Part shown: piece by piece, positions 24,794-28,186 of the stretch
How the letters are laid out: each line of letters starts with the position of its first letter
Numbering within the stretch: position 1 is the first letter of the stretch
NCBI GenBank assembly: GCA_023391335.1
Contig: JAEWBG010000001.1
Coordinates: 1-28,186, forward strand
From: Pseudomonadota bacterium
GTDB taxonomy: Bacteria; Pseudomonadota; Gammaproteobacteria; Steroidobacterales; Steroidobacteraceae
DNA length: 28,186 nucleotides
Reading direction: 5' to 3'
The notes under the pieces: model-generated
Database searches by the model: none
What the model was told of the DNA's origin: nothing
The model's input: only the letters and a program-made list of their open reading frames with translations
Position numbers and translations under genes: made by a program

Positions 24794-24822
24794 ATTGTAG
24801 GGGGTAGCGGCGCCGCTGACCA
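24794..24822 (-). promoter_or_regulatory. Predicted promoter of plsY-birA-coaX
   Basis: On the minus strand TGGTCA (24822-24817, 4 of 6) and TACAAT (24799-24794, 5 of 6) are 17 bases apart. The -10 ends 9 bases before the plsY ATG, so the leader would be about 3 bases or none, and no Shine-Dalgarno sequence is visible. Confidence 0.45.
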
Positions 24823-24994
24823 CGCACGAACGCGCCGTTCGCTCAGCGTCTTCAATTGCACGCTCGACGCTGGACGGCACCCGCTGGCTTTGCATTAAAT
24901 AAGGGTGTCGCGGACCAATAGCACCAACAACGGCATGTGTCTGGCGGAGGCCCGTGGGTGTTCCGCCATAAACACACTCACGCAAGGTGATCGC

Positions 24995-26107
24995 ATGGCG
25001 GGAGCTCGCTCAGTGTTGCAGTCTCTGCTGGCAAGCAGCGACGTGCAGATCAACGGCCCCAATCCTTGGGACCTGCAAGTGCGCGACGGCCGCTTCTATC
25101 GTCGCGCCCTGTTGCGAGGCTCACTTGGAATCGGCGAGTCCTACATGGATGGTCAATGGGACTGCGCCCGCCTCGATGAAATGTTCTTCAGAGTGTTCCG
25201 CGCTGCCGCTGAGGAGCCCCTCGCCGCTCGCCGCAAACGCCTGCTCACGGTTCAAAACGTGCTGATGAACATGCAGTCGCCACGCCGGGCATTCACAGTG
25301 GGTCGCAAGCACTATGACATCGGCGATGATCTCTACTCGCGCATGCTGGATCCGCTGATGATCTACAGCTGCGGCTACTGGCGGGATGCGCATACCTTGG
25401 AGCAGGCGCAAGAAGCGAAGCTCGACTTGGTCTGTCGCAAGCTTCGGCTCGAGCCTGGAATGCGAGTGCTCGATATCGGTTGCGGCTGGGGTGGCGCGGC
25501 TCAATTCGCGGCAGAGCGTTATGGCGTGAACGTCACCGGCGTAACCGTCTCGCGCAATCAGGCGGCGACTGCGCAAGAGCGATGCAAACATCTGCCGGTC
25601 GAAATCATCCTGAACGACTACCGCAAGCTCACCGGTAAATTCGATCGCATTTACTCTCTCGGCATGTTTGAACATGTCGGCCTGCGCAACTACAAACGTT
25701 ATTTCCGGCATGCACGCCGGCTGCTCGCACCCGATGGGCTGTTCTTACTTCACTCCATTGGGAGCAACATCTCCGAGCGCAGCAACGATCCGTGGATCGA
25801 GAAGTACATCTTCCCGAACTCGCTTTTGCCGTCGATGGCGCAGATCTCCTCGGCACTGGAGCACCGTTTTGTCGTCGAGGACTGGCACGCCTTCGGTCCG
25901 TACTACGATCGCACGCTGATGTGCTGGCACGAACGATTCATCAATGTCTGGCCAACGCTGCGCGATAAGTATGGCGAGCGCTTCAAACGCATGTGGGAGT
26001 ACTGGCTGCTCGTATCCGCAGCAGCATTTCGCGCGCGACGCATTCAACTCTGGCAAGTGTTGCTCTCGCCTCGTGGAGTCGTCGGAGGCTTGCCCGAAGT
26101 TCGCTGA
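24995..26107 (+). CDS. cfa: Cyclopropane-fatty-acyl-phospholipid synthase
   Basis: The enzyme adds a methylene group from S-adenosylmethionine to double bonds of membrane lipid chains. The 370-residue product starts at ATG 24995, with an AAGGTGA ribosome site 4 bases upstream; the open frame reaches back to 24905 without support. SAM motif VLDIGCGWGG is at 158-167. Active-site residues line up with the E. coli enzyme at a constant offset of 13: Cys126 (YSCGYW), Glu226 (MFEHVG), His253 (LLHSIG) and Tyr304. All appear intact. It is divergent from plsY, another membrane-lipid gene. Cfa is often induced on entry to stationary phase; I could not place such a promoter here. Confidence 0.96.
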   Translation: MAGARSVLQSLLASSDVQINGPNPWDLQVRDGRFYRRALLRGSLGIGESYMDGQWDCARLDEMFFRVFRAAAEEPLAARRKRLLTVQNVLMNMQSPRRAFTVGRKHYDIGDDLYSRMLDPLMIYSCGYWRDAHTLEQAQEAKLDLVCRKLRLEPGMRVLDIGCGWGGAAQFAAERYGVNVTGVTVSRNQAATAQERCKHLPVEIILNDYRKLTGKFDRIYSLGMFEHVGLRNYKRYFRHARRLLAPDGLFLLHSIGSNISERSNDPWIEKYIFPNSLLPSMAQISSALEHRFVVEDWHAFGPYYDRTLMCWHERFINVWPTLRDKYGERFKRMWEYWLLVSAAAFRARRIQLWQVLLSPRGVVGGLPEVR

Positions 26108-26239
26108 GCTGGCTGGCGCGCGAGAGATTCGAGGTCACGTCGCTCATTGAGGACGCGACGGACCAATCAGCTCAGAGCAGCCTCGCCGGTAAGGACCTAA
26201 GAAAGACGAGGATGCGCCAGAGTGCAAGTCCAATTCGAT

Positions 26240-26641
26240 TCATTCGTCGCGATGTTCTCGGACGCGTTCCATCGCGATAGATGAGGCGGCAAACCCTAGC
26301 TTTGCGAAGAATTCGCTTGCGTTCTCGCGACCGGCGCGAAGTACCCAAGTGATATTTTTGTTGGTGCCCGTGATGTGCTCGATCAAAGCACGACCGATGC
26401 CGCGTCTACGAAATGCGGGCGCAACCGCGACCATCGAAAGGTATCCATTTGACATTCCGTCCGTGATGGCACGAGCGAATCCCACGATCTCATTCTTGAT
26501 CACCGCGACGGCTGTCCGCTGCGAATTTTCTATGAGCTGAGCAAACTCAGTCTCGGTTCCAACGCGGTGCTCCCATCCCTGCGAGCACAGGAATCGGCGT
26601 GCGGCATCCCTCTCCGACGCATGAAGATCTCGTATTTCCAT
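26240..26641 (-). CDS. GNAT-family N-acetyltransferase
   Basis: The 133-residue protein is a single GNAT domain. Motif A, VAPAFRRRGIGRALIEHI, is the acetyl-CoA pyrophosphate-binding region, and FFAKLGFAASS near the C-terminus is the usual final element. GNAT enzymes acetylate amines of small molecules or proteins; the substrate cannot be told. It starts at ATG 26641, 46 bases after the stop of the small membrane protein gene on the same strand. The 132 bases between it and cfa hold only a weak hairpin. Confidence 0.88.
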   Translation of the reverse strand: MEIRDLHASERDAARRFLCSQGWEHRVGTETEFAQLIENSQRTAVAVIKNEIVGFARAITDGMSNGYLSMVAVAPAFRRRGIGRALIEHITGTNKNITWVLRAGRENASEFFAKLGFAASSIAMERVREHRDE

Positions 26642-26687
26642 TCGTCAGTGCGCTGCAAGGCGGATACGTTCAGCTACGCGCGATTGA

Positions 26688-26999
26688 TCAATCACGCTTC
26701 TGGTCTTCGTGAAGAAGCAATAAATCCGTAACCGCCGTGAGCTGGCGTTGCACACGCCAAGCAAATGCAACCGAGGCGAACGCAAGCGTGCACGCAACGC
26801 TAAGAACGATTTTTGGCCAAAGAGGTAAATCCAAAGCGGAGACCCCTGATCCGCCCAGAGCAATCGCCACCAAACTCGGTGCCAACGTGCCCACAAACGA
26901 GGGCCTACGCGATTCCTTGAGGATCGACAATGCCTTCTGTCGCGTCGCCACCGACGCCGCAATCATCTTCCCTTCCATCTCCGCAGCTGCGCTATTCAT
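26688..26999 (-). CDS. Small two-helix membrane protein, unknown
   Basis: I do not recognise this 103-residue protein. ATG 26999 is supported by a strong AGGAGG 8 bases upstream. The upstream open frame to 27146 is not used. The N-terminal 45 residues are soluble and basic-amphipathic. Two helices follow (about 37-57 and 60-80), then a short charged C-terminal tail ending EDQKRD. It probably forms an operon with the GNAT gene downstream. No motif suggests a function. Confidence 0.65.
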   Translation of the reverse strand: MNSAAAEMEGKMIAASVATRQKALSILKESRRPSFVGTLAPSLVAIALGGSGVSALDLPLWPKIVLSVACTLAFASVAFAWRVQRQLTAVTDLLLLHEDQKRD

Positions 27000-27151
27000 C
27001 TTTGTTCCTCCTGGCAGTTCCCGTGGATCACAAGGCCGCAGAGCGAGATTACAGAATTCCAGATGGCAAGGAACCACCCCGTGCGCTGGCGGCACTGAAA
27101 AATCGCTTAAAAAATGAACGCGATCGGCGGTGGACCAGCGTGGCACGGTAA

Positions 27152-27385
27152 GGTGTCCCTCCGCCCTTGGACACCCAACAGCTGTGAGTCCCCCCGTCCT
27201 TGGACACCCAACAACTGGGACTCTGTTATTGAACCGCCATCGATTGGACCCTCTGCTATTGGACAGCCACCGATTGGGTGCATCTAATTAGAAGTCCCTC
27301 CGTCCTTGGACACCCAACAACGGGGACTCTGTTATTGGACGGACTCTGTTATTGGACAGCCATCGATTGGGTGCATCTAATCAGA
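27152..27385. repeat. Nested short repeats next to the REP-type transposase
   Basis: A unit beginning CCGTCCTTGGACACCCAACA occurs at 27194 and 27300, a spacing of 106 bases, with a shortened copy at 27161. Inside each long unit are GGACTCTGTTATTGGAC-like words (27219, 27324 and 27340, plus a CCCTCTGC variant) and CGATTGGGTGCATCTAAT (27271, 27364). Small palindromes recur: TTGGACACCCAA, CCATCGATTGG, and GGTGTCC/GGACACC (27152-27158 with 27169-27175). The array lies 165 bases from a RAYT-type gene, so a REP/BIME-like family mobilised by it is likely. The remaining non-coding parts, 27000-27151 and 27386-27550, show nothing I can name. Confidence 0.75.
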
Positions 27386-27550
27386 TGGCACTCAGCTTCT
27401 GGCGAGTGATTGAACACCTGCGTCACTGATTAGAGTCGCGGGGACATCTGGCGGAACGAATCGCCCAGATCTGTTGGCTGCATTACCAAAGACATGCGGT
27501 GTGCATTTACGTCGACTTACTCAACGGTGGACGCGACCAGGAACGGCGGA

Positions 27551-28186
27551 TCAGCGCGCGTACATGCGCTCGGAGCGATTCAGTCCTCGGACCCACGCCT
27601 GACCCAGGGTGGCGGCATGTAGTCGCATGATGTCGAGCTTGCCCATCGCTCGACCGAGAACAGTGCCCTTGCGAGCCATCGCGAGTTGCCAGATCTCGGG
27701 GTCGATGCTCAGGCGTGAAAGGATCGGCGGGAGGGTTGCATCGATGTGTCCGCGCTTGCCCTCCCGAATGGAGCGGCCGCTCCAGTCCACGAGCTGCAGA
27801 TAATCCAAGGAGGTATATGGAATGGTGGCCTTGTTGCTGTGGCTTTGGTCAGCGAATCGGCGCAGGCGTATGCATCGTGCATCGGTCGGCTTCGGTGAGC
27901 TTGTGGCATTGCTTTGGCGGATGCGCTGGTAGATGGAGGTGAACTCAGAGTCTTCGGGTGTCTTGGCAATACCAGCTCGGATTGGATTGAGATCCACGTA
28001 GGCCATGGCCGTGAGGATGCCTGCGTCATCCAACAGTGCCTGGGATTTGAATCGTCCTTCCCAGAAGCGGCCGGTGCAGTCGTCCTCGGCATTGGCTCGC
28101 CGGGCTAAATATTCATTCAGATGGCGCATGAACCAGCTGATGTCGAACAGACGCTCGCGCCAGGTGGCGATGAGCGTCTCGGCGGC
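27551..28186 (-). CDS. REP-associated tyrosine transposase (partial, N-terminus missing)
   Basis: The frame is open to the right edge, so the window holds the last 211 residues. The visible start (LFDISWFMRHLNEYLARRAN), then CTGRFWEGRFKSQALLDD and AYVDLNPIRAGI, are hallmarks of RAYT/TnpA-REP proteins of the Y1 transposase superfamily. The catalytic HxH pair would lie in the missing N-terminal part. The nucleophile should be the Tyr in the AYVDLNP helix; this assignment is from family memory. A long C-terminal extension follows and ends normally with TGA at 27551. No frameshift is seen. Such proteins act on short palindromic repeats rather than full insertion sequences, and candidate repeats lie just downstream. 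Confidence 0.88.
   Translation of the reverse strand, partial: AAETLIATWRERLFDISWFMRHLNEYLARRANAEDDCTGRFWEGRFKSQALLDDAGILTAMAYVDLNPIRAGIAKTPEDSEFTSIYQRIRQSNATSSPKPTDARCIRLRRFADQSHSNKATIPYTSLDYLQLVDWSGRSIREGKRGHIDATLPPILSRLSIDPEIWQLAMARKGTVLGRAMGKLDIMRLHAATLGQAWVRGLNRSERMYAR

Noticed and set aside
24905..24994. N-terminal extension of cfa to 24905
   Set aside because: No ribosome site or family similarity supports it, while ATG 24995 has AAGGTGA at good spacing and fits the E. coli alignment.
26138..26160. Hairpin CGTCGC-11-GCGACG after cfa
   Set aside because: A 6-base stem with a large loop and no U-tract is too weak to call a terminator in GC-rich DNA.
27152..27385. Possible CRISPR array
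   Set aside because: Repeat units are of different lengths and nested, spacers of constant size are absent, and no cas gene is nearby.

Overview
The window is a chromosomal segment with mostly core genes, dense coding and about 55-60% GC by eye. It most likely comes from a gammaproteobacterium. The grounds are the tRNA-Tyr/Gly/Thr-tuf array, birA-coaX-SPOR linkage, full-length BirA with a DNA-binding domain, MurJ, type III pantothenate kinase, and a REP-associated tyrosine transposase of the kind common in Xanthomonadales and relatives. A Xanthomonadales, Nevskiales or Steroidobacter-like lineage is a guess; no 16S is present.

Layout. 1-750: start of tuf and, upstream of it on the minus strand, tRNA-Thr(GGT), tRNA-Gly(TCC) and tRNA-Tyr(GTA), with a good sigma70-type promoter and a long imperfect hairpin between tRNA-Thr and tuf. 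750-3705: a HDOD-GGDEF protein, glutamate racemase MurI and a one-domain PilZ protein. 3974-6919: a compact plus-strand operon of a TlpA-like thioredoxin, a DUF4266 lipoprotein ending in a Gly/Cys tail, a DUF3570 predicted outer-membrane barrel, and an ApbE flavin transferase. 6916-9363: MurJ and an SRAP protein. 9385-12677: a CHASE/PAS histidine kinase and a receiver-only response regulator. 12813-14978: tRNA-Thr(TGT), a SPOR-domain protein, a small cytochrome c and an unknown membrane protein. 15232-22224: a tandem universal stress protein convergent with a complete Mnh/Mrp/Pha cation/proton antiporter operon (fused A-B, C, D, E, F, G). 22345-24784: plsY-birA-coaX, joined by 4-base overlaps. 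24995-26999: cyclopropane fatty acid synthase, a GNAT acetyltransferase and a two-helix membrane protein. 27150-28186: nested short repeats beside a transposase cut by the window edge.

The most interesting system is the 3974-6919 operon. The DUF3570 protein carries D-T-L-T-G-A-S at residues 74-80. This fits the Dxx[ST]GA[ST] consensus at which ApbE enzymes attach FMN to Thr/Ser, and an ApbE gene follows 4 bases downstream. The proposal is that the operon makes a covalently flavinylated outer-membrane protein, with a Cys-tailed lipoprotein and a dedicated thiol oxidoreductase as partners. The ApbE has no visible signal peptide, so where the modification happens is an open question.

Other points of note: murI and murJ both appear to start with TTG; two genes (SRAP and plsY) have predicted promoters placed so that their mRNAs would be almost leaderless; the small cytochrome c has no Met in its mature part; and the tRNA/tuf/birA/coaX/SPOR neighbourhood seems to be an old syntenic block opened by later insertions.
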